From positions 62,001 through 126,000 of the forward strand of contig NZ_JACEHE010000020.1 of the NCBI RefSeq assembly GCF_013778455.1: a DNA stretch of 64,000 nucleotides, written 5' to 3'. The position numbers and the translations under genes are program-made. Under the pieces are notes generated by a model that was not told where the DNA came from, did not search any database, and saw only the letters and a program-made list of their open reading frames with translations. Position 1 is the stretch's first letter; each line of letters starts with the position of its first letter. The stretch comes from Streptomyces himalayensis subsp. himalayensis. Its GTDB lineage: Bacteria; Actinomycetota; Actinomycetes; Streptomycetales; Streptomycetaceae. This document shows, piece by piece, positions 1-11,202 of this stretch.

Positions 1-633
1 GTGATCACGACGACGGGGCTGAAGCTGCCGCCGAAGGCCGCGTTCGACAAGCCCGAAGTGCTGCATCAGCAGCCCTTGGAGGCACTGATCGGCCGTGCGG
101 TGCTGTACCTGATCGCGGCGATCGCCCGGCAGACCGCATTCGAAGACCCGGAGCGGTTCACTGCGGTTGTCCTCGACGAGCTGTACTGGCTGACCAGTTC
201 TGCGGAGGGCACCGCCCTGGTCCACGAGATCCTCCACGACGGCCGCAAGCACGGTGCCGGCCTGCTCGCCGGATCGCACGACGCCGAGGAGCTCGGCCCC
301 GACCGTGGCCTGATGGCCTACCGCGTGCTCGCCCGCACCACGGATCGTGAACGCGCCCGCCGCGGACTGGAGTTCGTCGGACTCGACCCAGGCGACCCGG
401 AGCTTCTGCGGCTGGTGACCACCGGCCTGTCCCCCGTCGGGCAGAAGGGCCGCGAGGGCGAGTTCCTGCTGACCTGCCCGCGGCAGAACACCGGCCGTAT
501 CAAGGCCGTCATCCCCCACATCGAGCGCATCGCCTCGTCCATCACCACTACCCCGGGCCGCCGCCACGACCACAGCCGTCCGCACGCAGCGGACACACCT
601 GAAGCCGCCCGGCCGAAGGAACAACTCTCATGA
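1..633 (+). CDS. VirB4-type conjugation ATPase, C-terminal part
   Basis: This is the C-terminal 210 residues of an ATPase whose 5' part lies outside the window; the GTG at base 1 is probably an internal codon. VirB4-family ATPases power substrate transfer and assembly of type IV secretion systems at the inner face of the membrane. A Walker B-like strand (VVLDELYWL, about residues 56-64) is followed by a segment resembling the C-terminal RecA-like fold of VirB4/TraC proteins (HEILHDGRKHGAG, then a catalytic-looking GSHD). The Walker A motif must lie upstream. The stop overlaps the next start (ATGA), so the gene heads a translationally coupled conjugation block. Family assignment rests on the Walker B region and on the VirB6- and VirD4-like neighbours. 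Confidence 0.7.
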   Translation: MITTTGLKLPPKAAFDKPEVLHQQPLEALIGRAVLYLIAAIARQTAFEDPERFTAVVLDELYWLTSSAEGTALVHEILHDGRKHGAGLLAGSHDAEELGPDRGLMAYRVLARTTDRERARRGLEFVGLDPGDPELLRLVTTGLSPVGQKGREGEFLLTCPRQNTGRIKAVIPHIERIASSITTTPGRRHDHSRPHAADTPEAARPKEQLS

Positions 634-986
634 CTTCTTCCTCCTGGGACCGCTCCCGGCGCTTCGCCGCCGCGGGCAGCGTCCTCATGGTGATCGCCGT
701 CGCCGCCGGCGCGCTCGTCCTGGCCCCCGGGGTGAGCATGCCGGAGGCGTGGTGGCCGCGCACCGGGCAGGCCTTCGCCACCGACGTCCACTCGACGCAC
801 AAGACTCCGTGCGACCTGATCGCAGGGCCGGGCAAGGCCTGGTGCGAGCGCGGCACCACGACCGCCGCCTTGGCCGAGGACCCTCGCGGCGCCGGTGCGG
901 CGTGGCAGCTGGTGCCGCCCGCCGCGGGCGTGGCCGCCCTCGTCATGTGGCGGCGTCGTGACGCCGCCATGCAAAGGCGGCACTGA
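630..986 (+). CDS. Small membrane protein with Cys-pair motif in conjugation block
   Basis: A 118-residue protein I do not recognise as a named family. It has one N-terminal hydrophobic segment (about residues 13-33) and a second near residues 93-107 followed by a basic tail (WRRRDAAMQRRH), which suggests two membrane passes with the middle outside. The middle carries PCDLIAGPGKAWCERG, and a closely similar motif (PCDKIWGPGKKYCERD) sits in the next, much larger protein, so the two may share an extracytoplasmic disulfide-type loop. It starts by ATGA overlap with the VirB4 stop and abuts the following start codon. The role is unknown; context suggests a minor subunit of the secretion channel. 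Confidence 0.7.
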   Translation: MTSSSWDRSRRFAAAGSVLMVIAVAAGALVLAPGVSMPEAWWPRTGQAFATDVHSTHKTPCDLIAGPGKAWCERGTTTAALAEDPRGAGAAWQLVPPAAGVAALVMWRRRDAAMQRRH

Positions 987-3766
987 ATGTTCCGCCCAGA
1001 CCGCGGCACGCTCCGCTCGGCCGGCTTCGTAGCTCTGGCCACGGTCGTGTTCGTCATGGTGAACAGCCAGGTCGTGTATGCGGCGAGTAGCAACAGTGAG
1101 ACCGGTGACCTGCTCGCCCCGCTGAACATCACCTCCTCCGAGGGGGTGGCGATCAACGGGTACGAGCTGAACGCCGAAGGCGGCTCCATCGTCAGCTTCA
1201 AGACCCAAGCCCTGGCATTCGCCTTGTCCGGCCTGTTCACGCTGATCCGGCTGCTGGTGGGACTTGCGGGGTGGGCGATCGAGGTGGCCTTCCGGTTCCC
1301 GCTGCTGAAGATCCTCTCCGCTCCGGCGCAGAAGGTCGCCGACGCCTACAACAGCGTGGTCGTCGACACCCTCGGACTGAAGGGTGTGCTGCTGGCCTGG
1401 GCGTTCGTGTTCGCCGGATTCATGCTCGTGCGCGGCCGTGTCGGCCGTGGTCTGGGCGAAATCTTCCTCACCTTGCTCGTCGGGGCGTTGGCAGCGTCCG
1501 CGTTCGTCCGCCCCGACTACCTGCTGGCCCAGGACGGCCCGCTGGGGCAGGCCCAGGAGGCGGCCGCCGAGGTCGCCCAGCGATCCGTCAACTCCTACGA
1601 CTGGGGCGGCAAACTCGCCAGCCGGGGCCCGTGCGACGGCATGGCCGGCAACCAGGAGATCAAGTGCCTGGAGCGCGAAGCCGAACGGCCGGTCTCCTCC
1701 ACGGACGTGGCCCGCCCCCTCCAGCACTCGATCACCAACGCGCTGGTGGTGAAGCCGTACATGCTGCTGCAGTACGGGCGCATCCTCGACCCGGCCAAGC
1801 CTGCCGACCGCAAGGCCTACGCCGTCCATCTGAAGTGGATCACGGGCGGCTACAGGCCGGGTACCGAGGACGGCGGCGACGACAAGGAGAGCGATCCCTG
1901 CGACAAGATCTGGGGGCCGGGCAAGAAGTACTGCGAGCGCGACACCAACGGCGCCTCCCGCGGTAGTGACGAGCTGCCGACCCTCACTCCGGGCGGGGAG
2001 CTGCTGGACACGGCCAGCCCCGTCGTCAGCGAGGAGGACCAGGAGTTCGCCGCGTTCCTCGCCGATCTGAAGAAGGCCGGCCTGGTCGGCACGTCGTGTG
2101 CCGCCTACGCCGAAAAGCCCACCTGGTGGCGGGTCGGCGGCGCCGGACTGCTGCTGATCGGCGCGCTGTTCATCTGCGGCATGCTGCTCTCCTCCGCGAT
2201 CGTCCTGCTGGGCACCCAGGGCATCTGCGCGGCGGCCGCGGCTGCGGGCGGGGTCGCCTTCATCGCGAGCATGCTCCCCGGTCCGCCACGCCAGACGGTG
2301 TGGAAGTGGCTGTCCCTGTGGGGGATTTCGGTTCTCGCGGTGGTCGGCATCTGCGCGTTCGTGCCGTTCTTCGGCATCGCCGTCGACGCGATCCTGACCG
2401 ACGGCCCCCATCTGATGGTGGAGCGGATCCTGCTGATCGACGTGTTGGCGATCGCCGGCGCGGCCGGGCACCGCAGGCTGCTCATGGGCATCACGTCCTT
2501 CGGCCGGCGCATGGCCATGCGGATGCGCTACGCCAAGGTCGGCGGCACCCACATGCCCGGCGACAGCTCCGACCTCGGCGCCGCCCTCGCCATGAACTCC
2601 CCCGCTGCTCTGGGCGGCGGCTACGGCAGTGGGCTGCGCGCCTTCACCGGCGGCGGCCGCTACGGGCTCCTCGGCACCCGCCAGCGGCTGATGGGCGCCC
2701 TCACGTCCCTGGTCGACGGCGCGGGCATGCCCATCGACACCGGGCAGATGCTCGCCGACGCAGGCGCCGAAGCCCGGCGGGGTCTCGCCCCGCTCACGGC
2801 TGCGGCAGCCGGGGCAGGGCTCGGCGCGCGGCTCGGCGCGAAGGGCGCGCACTGGCTGCTGATCGGCAAGCGGCCGGACAAGGAACAGCTCGCCAAGTGG
2901 CAAAAGCCCACCGGCGTCGACGGCGACGCCGGCACGCAGCCGGGCGGCGAAGGGCCAGGCCCGGGTCCAGGTCCGGGCGGCCCCCTCAGGCCCCGCGGTC
3001 CAGCGGACCGGTACCGCGACGAAGAAGGACGCATCGTCGACCGGGACGGTCGGACCCTCCACGACCACACCAGCGACCGCACCCTGCTCTCGACGCGCGC
3101 GCACAACCGGCTTGTCCCATTGCGCGGTTACCGCATCCTCAACCGGGGCGCTCGGGCCGCCTACGCGACGACGGTCGGCCTGCCGGCAGGCGTCCGCCGG
3201 GCCCGCTCGGGTGGCTCGCGCTACTCAAGGGACGCCCGCCAGCAGGTGCGAGTGTGGGCAAACACGCTGCGCGAGGACGCCCGGGCCTGGTCAGACACGG
3301 GGCGGCATGTGTCCCGCATCATGCGGGAGCACACCGACGACCGCGGCGGGCCCGGCCCGTTCGCCAGCCGCCGCCTGCCGACCGCAACAGCACCGGCACC
3401 GGCACCGGCACCGGCACCGGCTGCCCGCCAGGCCAGTCCTCCGCGGCCGCCCAGGTCCAGCGGCCCTGCAGGCCGTAGGGGACCGGCGTCCGCGCAGCCC
3501 AACGCGCCGGCGTCTTCAAGTGCCGCCTCAGCGGCGCCTGCCCCGGCGTCGCCCCCGCCGTTGGGGGGCGGTGCACCCCGGCATCCGGCGAGGGCCCCGG
3601 GCCAGGCAGGGCCGGTTCTGCCCGGCGGTGGGGGCACCAGCGATGCAGCGCGCAGCCAGGCCCGGGCCCGGTTTGAGGAGCTGATGCGGCGGACCGCGCC
3701 CGAGGCCGAGCGGCTGCGCCAGGAGCGGGGTCCCGCCCGGCGGCGACGCGAGGACGGTGAGGACGA

Positions 3767-3770
<4 letters not shown>
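987..3770 (+). CDS. VirB6/TrbL-like polytopic membrane protein
   Basis: A 927-residue protein with an N-terminal signal-like segment (about residues 11-30), hydrophobic stretches around 73-95 and 130-170, a long hydrophilic extracytoplasmic-type region with paired cysteines (PCDKIWGPGKKYCERD), then a cluster of membrane segments around 385-500. The last 400 residues are hydrophilic, with Gly/Pro-rich and Ala/Pro-rich low-complexity tracts and a basic C-terminus. Size, topology and position between VirB4 and a wall hydrolase match the VirB6/TrbL channel component of Gram-positive type IV secretion systems. The ATG directly abuts the previous stop. An Ala-Pro repeat near residue 805 is coded by perfect GCACCG hexamers. 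Function is inferred from topology and context. Confidence 0.65.
3391..3420 (+). repeat. Hexanucleotide tandem repeat (CACCGG)x5
   Basis: Five perfect copies of CACCGG inside the VirB6-like gene encode an Ala-Pro tract. Changes in copy number would alter the linker length but keep the frame. Confidence 0.85.
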
Positions 3771-4938
<1,168 letters not shown>

Positions 4939-4942
<4 letters not shown>

Positions 4943-5577
4943 CCACATCCCTGCCGCGCTCGCCGCGCCTGCTGCTGATCACCACCGTTGTCCTGTCCGT
5001 GACCGGGATGATCCTGCTAGCCCCGTCCCAAGGCCAGGATGTACCGGCTGCGCCGCCGGATACGGCCGCCCCGACACCCCATCACCCGGCGGCCTCCCCC
5101 ACCGGGCATCCCGCCTCGAACGGCGTGCCCGCACCCGCTCCAACCACCAGCGCCTCGGCGGGGCCGTCCACCGCGTCCGCGCTGCCGCCACACGGCGAAG
5201 GCGCTGCCGGTGATCGCGTCATCCAACAGGCGCTGGAAGACGCCTGGCCCGCAGACCTTGCCGCCCGCGACGAGCGGCAACTCCTCGCGGCCGGCCGTGA
5301 ACTGCTGCGGGCCGACGCCACAGGGATCGGCCGCTCGCAGTGGCCCACCGTCTTCGGCGACCAAGGCCAGGCGATCGCGCCGGCGTACAGCCGGTTCCGG
5401 ATCCAGGCGGCCATCGCCCGCAAGGACGGCGGCCCCCATCGGGCGGTGGTGCACCTGGTGTGGGCGGGCGCCGACCGCGGCGGCACCTACACCGACGGCC
5501 GCATCACCGACCTGCATTTCACCCGCACGACCTCGAAGAAGGGAGCGTCAACGTGGACACCGCAGCCCCGTACCTGA
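4939..5577 (+). CDS. Membrane-anchored extracytoplasmic protein of conjugation block
   Basis: A 212-residue protein starting by ATGA overlap with the hydrolase gene. One N-terminal hydrophobic segment (about residues 8-30) is followed by a Pro/Ala/Thr/Ser-rich linker to about residue 85 and then a folded-looking domain of some 120 residues containing VVHLVWAGADRGGTYTDGRITDLHF. This layout (anchor, flexible linker, small C-terminal domain) resembles TcpC/VirB8-like or other periplasm-equivalent subunits of Gram-positive secretion systems, but I see no diagnostic motif. Its 3' end overlaps the start of the coupling ATPase by 25 bases. Function is inferred only from position and topology. Confidence 0.7.
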
Positions 5578-8174
5578 ACCGGGATGCCGGCCAGGCGGCG
5601 TCCGGCCAGGTGTTCGGCCTGCTCGCCACTGTGCTCGACATCGCGGACTGGCTCGCTGAGCACTGGTACCTGCCGGTGGGGGCCGCACTCGTGGCGTGGG
5701 GGCTGGGTGAAGCGGTGGTTCGGCGGCTGGCGTTGAAGGCCTCCGCCGAGCGGATGGCTCTGGAGCTCACCCCCTCCCGGCACTTCGACCCGGGCTTGGA
5801 GGAGATCTTCCGCCGTGGCGTGCAGCTCGCCCGTGCCTCAACCAGCATGCCGTGGTGGGCGCCGCGCCGGACGAAGACGGTGCAGATCCGGCTGCGGGCT
5901 GATGGCTCCAGCCCGCTGCGCTACCGGATCGAAGGCCCGGCCGGCGGGGAACGCCTGCTGTCCATCACCCCGTTCGGCCCGAACGTGACCTTGCGCAAGG
6001 CCGCGCCGATCGTCGACAAGCCACGCACGCATGTCGTCCGTGCCGAGTTCATCCTGCGTGGCAAGACGATCGCGCCGCTGCGGGAGGTGCCGTTGGCCCC
6101 TGATCCGCTGCAGCCACTCGTCGACGCGGTCTGCGATTTGCGGGCCGATCTCGGGGACCTCGCCGAAGTACGCGTGGACATTCAGCGGGCTCCCAAGTGG
6201 GCCCTGCGCTCCCGCCGCATGCAGCTCATGCAAGCCGCGCGCCGCAGTGAGCGACGCGAGGCCGAGCGCGCGTCCCGTGCGGTACGCAGGGACGCCGCCG
6301 CGATCGAGGACTCCATCGGCTGGCAGTTCCAACAGCTGCTGAGCGGCAGGCACGCCGTGGGCGGGCGCCGACTGGTGATGCCGCCCCTCCCGCGCCGGGT
6401 GGATCCCGCCGAGGCGCTGGGCAAGCTCGCCGATGACGACCAGCTGGTGCGCGTCCAGCTGCTGGTCACCTGTGCCTCGAACGTCGAGGGCCGGGCCGAG
6501 GCGAGGCTGGGCCAGATGCAGGCCGCCCTCGATGTGTTCGGCGGCCGGGCCCGGTGGGCGATGCGCGGTCTGCGCATCGGCCCATGGCGACTGGGTGCCG
6601 ACCACTGGCCCAGCCGCCACGCCTTCGAACGACGCTGGACACACGGATACTGCCAGCCGCCGCGGGCCAACTGGATGCGGCTGGAGGAGCTCACCGGTCT
6701 GCTGAAACCGCCGACCAAGCACTGCCGCCTGCCGCTGCTGGCCGGTGACCTGCCCACCTTCGCCTTCGGCGACCCCGAGCTGCTGCTGCAGGGCCTCTAC
6801 CGGGGCCCCGACGGCCGCGAGCGTCTGGTCGCCACCTACGCCGCAGAGACACTGTTCGAGTGCGCGGTGGGCAAGGCGGGCGGCGGCAAGACAGAACGTG
6901 CCCTCGCCCAGGCGATCGGCTGGGCGCACGCCGGCGGCGGACTGATGGTCATCGACCCCCACCGCGACTCCTGGCCGCGCGCCGTACCGTTCCTGGCCCA
7001 CGACCACCTTATGGAGCGGATCGCGCTGGTCGACCTCAACGCACCCGGTCCTGCAGCGCAGTTGAGTGCGTGGAATCCGCTGGCGATGCACCAGGGGCAG
7101 GCGCCGCACGAGGTCGTAGAGGCAGTCGTGGACGCCTTCGCCGCCGCGCTCGGCTGGGACGACACGGCCGCGCCCCGGGCGATCACCATCTTCACCGCCG
7201 CTCTGGCCGTGCTGGTCGCCGTCAACGAGGCCGCCTGCCAAGCCAGCCGCCCCGAGGATCAGACCACGCTCTTCCATGTCCGGGCGCTGCTCACCGACCC
7301 CGGTTTCCGCGCTGCGGCGCTGGCCGCCGTGACCGGCAGGCTCGATGAGGAGACCCGCGCCTGGTGGCACACGGTGTTTCCCACTCTCCCCGCCGACGCG
7401 TTCGCCATCGTGCTCAATCCGCTCACCCGGCTGGCCGCCAACCCCGTCACCCGGGCCTTCCTCGGCCAGCCGGTCGGCGTCTACAACAGCCGCGCAGCCA
7501 TGGACCACCGGATGATCGTGTGGGTATGCCCGGCCGGGAACGGGCCCACCGACCGGCTGCTGACCGCCCTGCTCGCCCGCGACCTGCTGCGCGCGGTGCG
7601 CTCCCGCCGCGACACCCCCGAGGACCAGCGGGTGCCGTTCCGGCTCTACTTCGACGAGCTGATCACCCTGACCGGCGCCGCCCCGGAGACGATCGCATCA
7701 ATGTTCGAGGACTTCCGCAAGTACCGGGTCACCGTCCACGGCATGACCCAGCTACTGGCCCGCCTACCGGCCCCGGTGCGGCTGTCACTGACGCAGAACG
7801 CCTCCACGCTGGCCAGCACCGCCGGCTCCAAGACGGCCATCGCTGCGATTACCGCCGAGTGGGGCGACAGCCCCAGCCCCGACGAAGTGGCCGTCCTGGA
7901 CCGGTTCGAGCACTACGTGTCGCTGACTGTCCGCGGCCGCCGTATCGGACCGGTGCGTATCACCGGACCCCACCTCGACGAGGTGTTCGCCGACCAGGCC
8001 CGCCCCGGCCAGGTCGCCGCCCTCGAGCGCGCTGCCCGCGCCACTGCCGGCGCGCTCCCGCTCGATCAGCTCACCGCCCGCGCGGCCGGCCAGCTCCATC
8101 GCGTCAACAGCTTCCTCGCCCAGCACACGCCCGTCGGCGCAACTGCCGTGCGGCTGCAGAAGGGATACCAGTGA
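5553..8174 (+). CDS. VirD4/TraG-type coupling ATPase
   Basis: An 873-residue protein expected to couple the DNA substrate to the secretion channel at the membrane. The GTG start is preceded by a GAAGGGAG-type ribosome site about 9 bases upstream and lies inside the 3' end of the preceding gene. Residues about 18-45 form a membrane anchor. After a roughly 390-residue N-terminal region comes a Walker A motif GKAGGGKT (440-447), a VIDPHRDSWPR segment, and Walker B LYFDEL (about 697-702). The following FEDFRKYRVTVHGMTQLLAR region resembles the recognition segment of TraD/TraG proteins. The Walker motifs, length and anchor support the family; the specific substrate cannot be read from sequence. 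Confidence 0.82.
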   Translation: MDTAAPYLNRDAGQAASGQVFGLLATVLDIADWLAEHWYLPVGAALVAWGLGEAVVRRLALKASAERMALELTPSRHFDPGLEEIFRRGVQLARASTSMPWWAPRRTKTVQIRLRADGSSPLRYRIEGPAGGERLLSITPFGPNVTLRKAAPIVDKPRTHVVRAEFILRGKTIAPLREVPLAPDPLQPLVDAVCDLRADLGDLAEVRVDIQRAPKWALRSRRMQLMQAARRSERREAERASRAVRRDAAAIEDSIGWQFQQLLSGRHAVGGRRLVMPPLPRRVDPAEALGKLADDDQLVRVQLLVTCASNVEGRAEARLGQMQAALDVFGGRARWAMRGLRIGPWRLGADHWPSRHAFERRWTHGYCQPPRANWMRLEELTGLLKPPTKHCRLPLLAGDLPTFAFGDPELLLQGLYRGPDGRERLVATYAAETLFECAVGKAGGGKTERALAQAIGWAHAGGGLMVIDPHRDSWPRAVPFLAHDHLMERIALVDLNAPGPAAQLSAWNPLAMHQGQAPHEVVEAVVDAFAAALGWDDTAAPRAITIFTAALAVLVAVNEAACQASRPEDQTTLFHVRALLTDPGFRAAALAAVTGRLDEETRAWWHTVFPTLPADAFAIVLNPLTRLAANPVTRAFLGQPVGVYNSRAAMDHRMIVWVCPAGNGPTDRLLTALLARDLLRAVRSRRDTPEDQRVPFRLYFDELITLTGAAPETIASMFEDFRKYRVTVHGMTQLLARLPAPVRLSLTQNASTLASTAGSKTAIAAITAEWGDSPSPDEVAVLDRFEHYVSLTVRGRRIGPVRITGPHLDEVFADQARPGQVAALERAARATAGALPLDQLTARAAGQLHRVNSFLAQHTPVGATAVRLQKGYQ

Positions 8175-9094
8175 CCGTCAACCCCGCCCTCACCAAAGCC
8201 AAACCGCCCCAGCTCACGCCCAGTCCCGTCGAGCCGCTGCCGCACCAGCTCCTGGCCGCGCTCGCCCAGCACCGCATGGCCACCACCAGCCAACTCCACG
8301 CCCTGCTACGTCCCCACGCGACCCGGCAGACCGTCTCCACCCCGCTCAACAAGCTGCGCCGCCAAGGTCTGCTCGACTACACGGTGCTGCCCCGCTCCAA
8401 CCGCTCCCGCGCCTGGCATCTCACCTCCGAGGGCGCCCGCCTGACCCGGGACTGGCCAGCGTTGCGCGGCCGGCCCCCGTATCCGATCACCTCGGCAACC
8501 GCCGCCTCCCTGAAGACCCCGCACACCCTCACCGTGGTCCGCTCCCACCTGCCCTTCGTCGCCGACGCCCGCCGACGCGGCGATGAGCACGGCCACCTGG
8601 ACTGGACACCCGAGGTCTCCCACCCGCTCAGTGACGGCGAGAAGGTCATCGCGGATGCGGTCATGCACTACACGCTCACCGGCCATGAACAGCGCACGAA
8701 GCTGCGGGCCTTCGTCGAAGTGGACCGGGCCACCATGGGCAGCGAACGTCTGGCGGCGAAGCTGATCGAGTACGCGCGGCTGTGGTCCTACGAGCCGCAA
8801 CCCGTCGGCCGCCAGCGCTCACGGCAACAGGCAAGCACCGGCGCAGTCTGGCTGCGCTGGTACCCGGTGTTCCCCCGGATCCTGTTCGTGCTGACCGGAG
8901 CCTCCCGGTACACCCTGGACAACCGGATCAGCGACCTGCAGGCCATGGTCGCCCAACACCCACTCGTGGCCGCACTCGCCCGCGAAGTGCCGCTCGGCGC
9001 CGCAGTCCTTGAAGACCTCGAAGAACACAGCCCCACCAAAAACGTGTGGGTGCCTCTCGGTGGCGGCGAGCCTCGCCCGTGGACCGAGCTGTAA
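8171..9094 (+). CDS. Replication-relaxation family protein
   Basis: A 307-residue protein starting at a GTG that overlaps the coupling-protein stop (GTGA). The N-terminal third looks like a winged helix (LLAALAQHRMATTSQLHALL, then VSTPLNKLRRQGLLDY), and the rest (FVEVDRATMGSERLAAKLIEYARLW and a following hydrophobic core) matches the actinobacterial replication-relaxation (Replic_Relax) family. Members of that family usually lie on plasmids and conjugative elements and are suspected of DNA binding at the transfer or replication origin. Its place as the last gene of the block, directly after the coupling ATPase, fits a DNA-processing role. No relaxase catalytic tyrosine/histidine motif was identified. 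Confidence 0.78.
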   Translation: MTVNPALTKAKPPQLTPSPVEPLPHQLLAALAQHRMATTSQLHALLRPHATRQTVSTPLNKLRRQGLLDYTVLPRSNRSRAWHLTSEGARLTRDWPALRGRPPYPITSATAASLKTPHTLTVVRSHLPFVADARRRGDEHGHLDWTPEVSHPLSDGEKVIADAVMHYTLTGHEQRTKLRAFVEVDRATMGSERLAAKLIEYARLWSYEPQPVGRQRSRQQASTGAVWLRWYPVFPRILFVLTGASRYTLDNRISDLQAMVAQHPLVAALAREVPLGAAVLEDLEEHSPTKNVWVPLGGGEPRPWTEL

Positions 9095-9255
9095 CTCCCC
9101 GCGGACCGTACGGGCTTCGGCGTCGAAGTACTGCAACCTTCCGGGTCTTCCCACAACCACTTGATATTTGCTCACGCGAACCACTAGTTTACTGCTGCAC
9201 GCAAGGACCAGAGGTTCAATCCGCCCTGCATGCCCTGAACTTGAGGAATGCGAAG

Positions 9256-9552
9256 ATGACGCACGCTACTGGCGAAATTCGCAGCAACGAAGATTGCGCA
9301 TGGCCCGGCAGGACACAGGCCGTCTCGTACGTCGGGGACGCCTGCGTGGTCGAAGGAGCCGGCGACTTCGACCTCGACGACCTGCACCTCGTACGCCGCC
9401 GCTTCCCCAACCAGCGCGTCACCCTCGACGGCGACGTGATCACCATCTGGCCGCGTCCCTGGAAGCCCGGCGAGGATCCCGGCTCGCACGCATCACATAC
9501 CAGACCGCACTGCAGCGCGAATACACGAATGCACAGAACCACAAATCGATAA
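9256..9552 (+). CDS. Small hypothetical protein
   Basis: A 98-residue reading frame opening at ATG with a GAGG sequence about 9 bases upstream. The protein contains a plausible folded segment (VVEGAGDFDLDDLHLVRRRF, then a short strand VTLDGDVITIW) but matches no family I know, and its last 25 residues look low in complexity. It stands alone between the conjugation block and the pilus block. Codon use is consistent with a real gene in the first 75 codons; the end may be frayed. Confidence 0.45.
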   Translation: MTHATGEIRSNEDCAWPGRTQAVSYVGDACVVEGAGDFDLDDLHLVRRRFPNQRVTLDGDVITIWPRPWKPGEDPGSHASHTRPHCSANTRMHRTTNR

Positions 9553-9751
9553 CCGGCCCCGAATGTGACCGGATACGTCCGGAGTTGTACGAGTGAACTC
9601 AAGTACCACACTGGGAAGTTGACTGACAGATGCGTAATCTTGCGGCTACGCAAACGGATCACCGCAGCTCCACCAGGCCGCAGATCTGGGCTGCCGCGTG
9701 CAGGCGGCCGGGACAGCGGCCATGTCACACCGCGTCGTACGGGGAGAAAAC

Positions 9752-10351
9752 GTGACACTTACACAACGACACCCGTCAGGGCTCGCCGCTGTTCGCATTC
9801 GGAAGCACGCAGCTGCGCTTCTGCTTGCGAGCAGTCTGGCGACGGTGGCCGGTTGCAGCGACAACGGCACGAAATCATCCCCGCCCGAGCCCAACCGCAC
9901 CCAAACCGCGAGCCCGTCCCCGTCCTCCAGTAGTGCGGTCGACCCTGAGGAAGCCGCCGTACTGGCGGCGTACACCCGCTCTTGGGAAGCACAGACCGAG
10001 GCATACGCGAAGGCATCCTCTGCGGGCACCGATCTGAAGAACGTCACCACCCTCCAGGCACTGGCCGGCATTGAGGACGACCTGTCGGCCATGCGGAAGG
10101 CCGGACAGCTGACGACCGGGAAGCCGGTGATCCACCCCAAGGTCACCAAGGTGACCGATGCGGAAATCCCGACGGCCACCATCTCGGACTGCGTCGACAC
10201 CACGAACTGGACGCTGGTCGAGAAGGACTCGAAGAAGAATGTCCCGCTGCCATCGGAGCGCCTCACCAAGTACGTCAGCACGGCAACGCTTGAGAAGTGG
10301 GGGACGAAGTGGATGGTCACGAAGCTGACCGCGCAAGACCAAACATGCTGA
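9752..10351 (+). CDS. Lipoprotein, first gene of the pilus block
   Basis: A 199-residue protein with a type II signal peptide: basic start, hydrophobic core and lipobox TVAGC with the modified Cys at residue 35. A Ser/Pro/Thr-rich spacer follows, then a domain of about 150 residues (AYTRSWEAQTEAYAKASSAG; YVSTATLEKWGTKWMVTKL) similar in style to small secreted SnoaL-like or VirB8-like folds in actinobacteria. The GTG start is chosen because GGGGAG lies 5 bases upstream and gives a normal signal peptide; an upstream in-frame ATG would add an unlikely extension. It overlaps the next gene by 7 bases, suggesting an operon with the Tad genes. Its role is unknown. Confidence 0.75.
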   Translation: MTLTQRHPSGLAAVRIRKHAAALLLASSLATVAGCSDNGTKSSPPEPNRTQTASPSPSSSSAVDPEEAAVLAAYTRSWEAQTEAYAKASSAGTDLKNVTTLQALAGIEDDLSAMRKAGQLTTGKPVIHPKVTKVTDAEIPTATISDCVDTTNWTLVEKDSKKNVPLPSERLTKYVSTATLEKWGTKWMVTKLTAQDQTC

Positions 10352-11181
10352 CCCGACGTCTCGCCGTGCTCTGCGGCGTCGTCGTTCTCGCCGCGGCAGG
10401 GACCGCTCATGCCGAGGACGACCCGAACATCGACGCGGGCGACTGCCATGTCCAGAAGTTCTGCGTCGGAGTCGGAATCGATGACCAGACCGGCGGAAAG
10501 GGCACGCAGACCGGCTCCGAGGGCGGCGGCGACAGCAAGATGCAGTGCGAACTGACCAAGGTCGACCCGAAGCCGCCGGCCAACCATCCGGCCTGGAAGG
10601 GCGCCGACCCTCAGAAGAACGACCTGTACTTCCGTGCCTGTTCGGACGGCGGCCAGAACAACACCGACGGCTTCGTGGTAGTACCGCAGGGCCAAACCGC
10701 GCCGCAGGTGGACCCGCAGGAGCTGGCCCAGCGCGCGGTCGACTCCATGACGCTGCTGGGCCCGGACATCGCCAGCCCGCGGGCGGCCGGGAAATACACG
10801 GTCGGTGTCCCGATGTGGATGTGGGTCAACCAGGGCGCCACGACGTACGGGCCCAACACGGCGTCGGCGTCGGCGGGTGGTGTGACCGTGACCGCCACCG
10901 CGAAGGTGTCGAAGATCGTGTGGCAGATGGGCGACGGCGTCACGGTGACGTGCACCGGCCCGGGCACGCCCTATAGGGGCTCCGATGCCATGGCCGAATC
11001 GCCGACCTGCGGACACGTCTACTCCAAGACGTCAGCCGGTGCACAGGGCGGCAAGTTCCAGGTGACGGCGACGTCGACGTGGACGATCGACTGGCAGGGC
11101 GGCGGAGCAGCTGGCCAGCTCACCGAGATCCGGCAATCGAACGTGCAGGTGGCGATCGGTGAGCTGCAGGTCGTCAGGTAA
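10345..11181 (+). CDS. Secreted protein of Tad pilus block
   Basis: A 278-residue protein with a Sec signal peptide (residues 1-22, hydrophobic core ending AAAGTAHAED, probable cleavage after AHA). The mature part has several cysteines and Gly/Thr-rich beta-type segments, including GVTVTATAKVSKIVWQMGDG and VTATSTWTIDWQGGG, which suggest an all-beta extracellular domain. The family recurs next to Tad genes in Streptomyces, but I know no defined function. It overlaps the lipoprotein gene and is followed 21 bases later by the CpaB-like gene, so the three are probably cotranscribed and act at the cell surface. Confidence 0.75.
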   Translation: MLTRRLAVLCGVVVLAAAGTAHAEDDPNIDAGDCHVQKFCVGVGIDDQTGGKGTQTGSEGGGDSKMQCELTKVDPKPPANHPAWKGADPQKNDLYFRACSDGGQNNTDGFVVVPQGQTAPQVDPQELAQRAVDSMTLLGPDIASPRAAGKYTVGVPMWMWVNQGATTYGPNTASASAGGVTVTATAKVSKIVWQMGDGVTVTCTGPGTPYRGSDAMAESPTCGHVYSKTSAGAQGGKFQVTATSTWTIDWQGGGAAGQLTEIRQSNVQVAIGELQVVR

Positions 11182-11202
11182 AGCTGCCGGAAGGACAGAG
11201 GT

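Noticed and set aside
318..3104. Very long open frame on the minus strand opposite the VirB6-like gene
   Set aside because: It is a GC-skew shadow: composition is Arg/Gly/His-rich, it has no domain pattern, and the plus-strand genes have clear overlaps, membrane segments and motifs.
9100..9240. Possible tRNA because of a GGTTCAATCC-like T-loop sequence near 9215
   Set aside because: No matching acceptor, D or anticodon arms can be folded around it.
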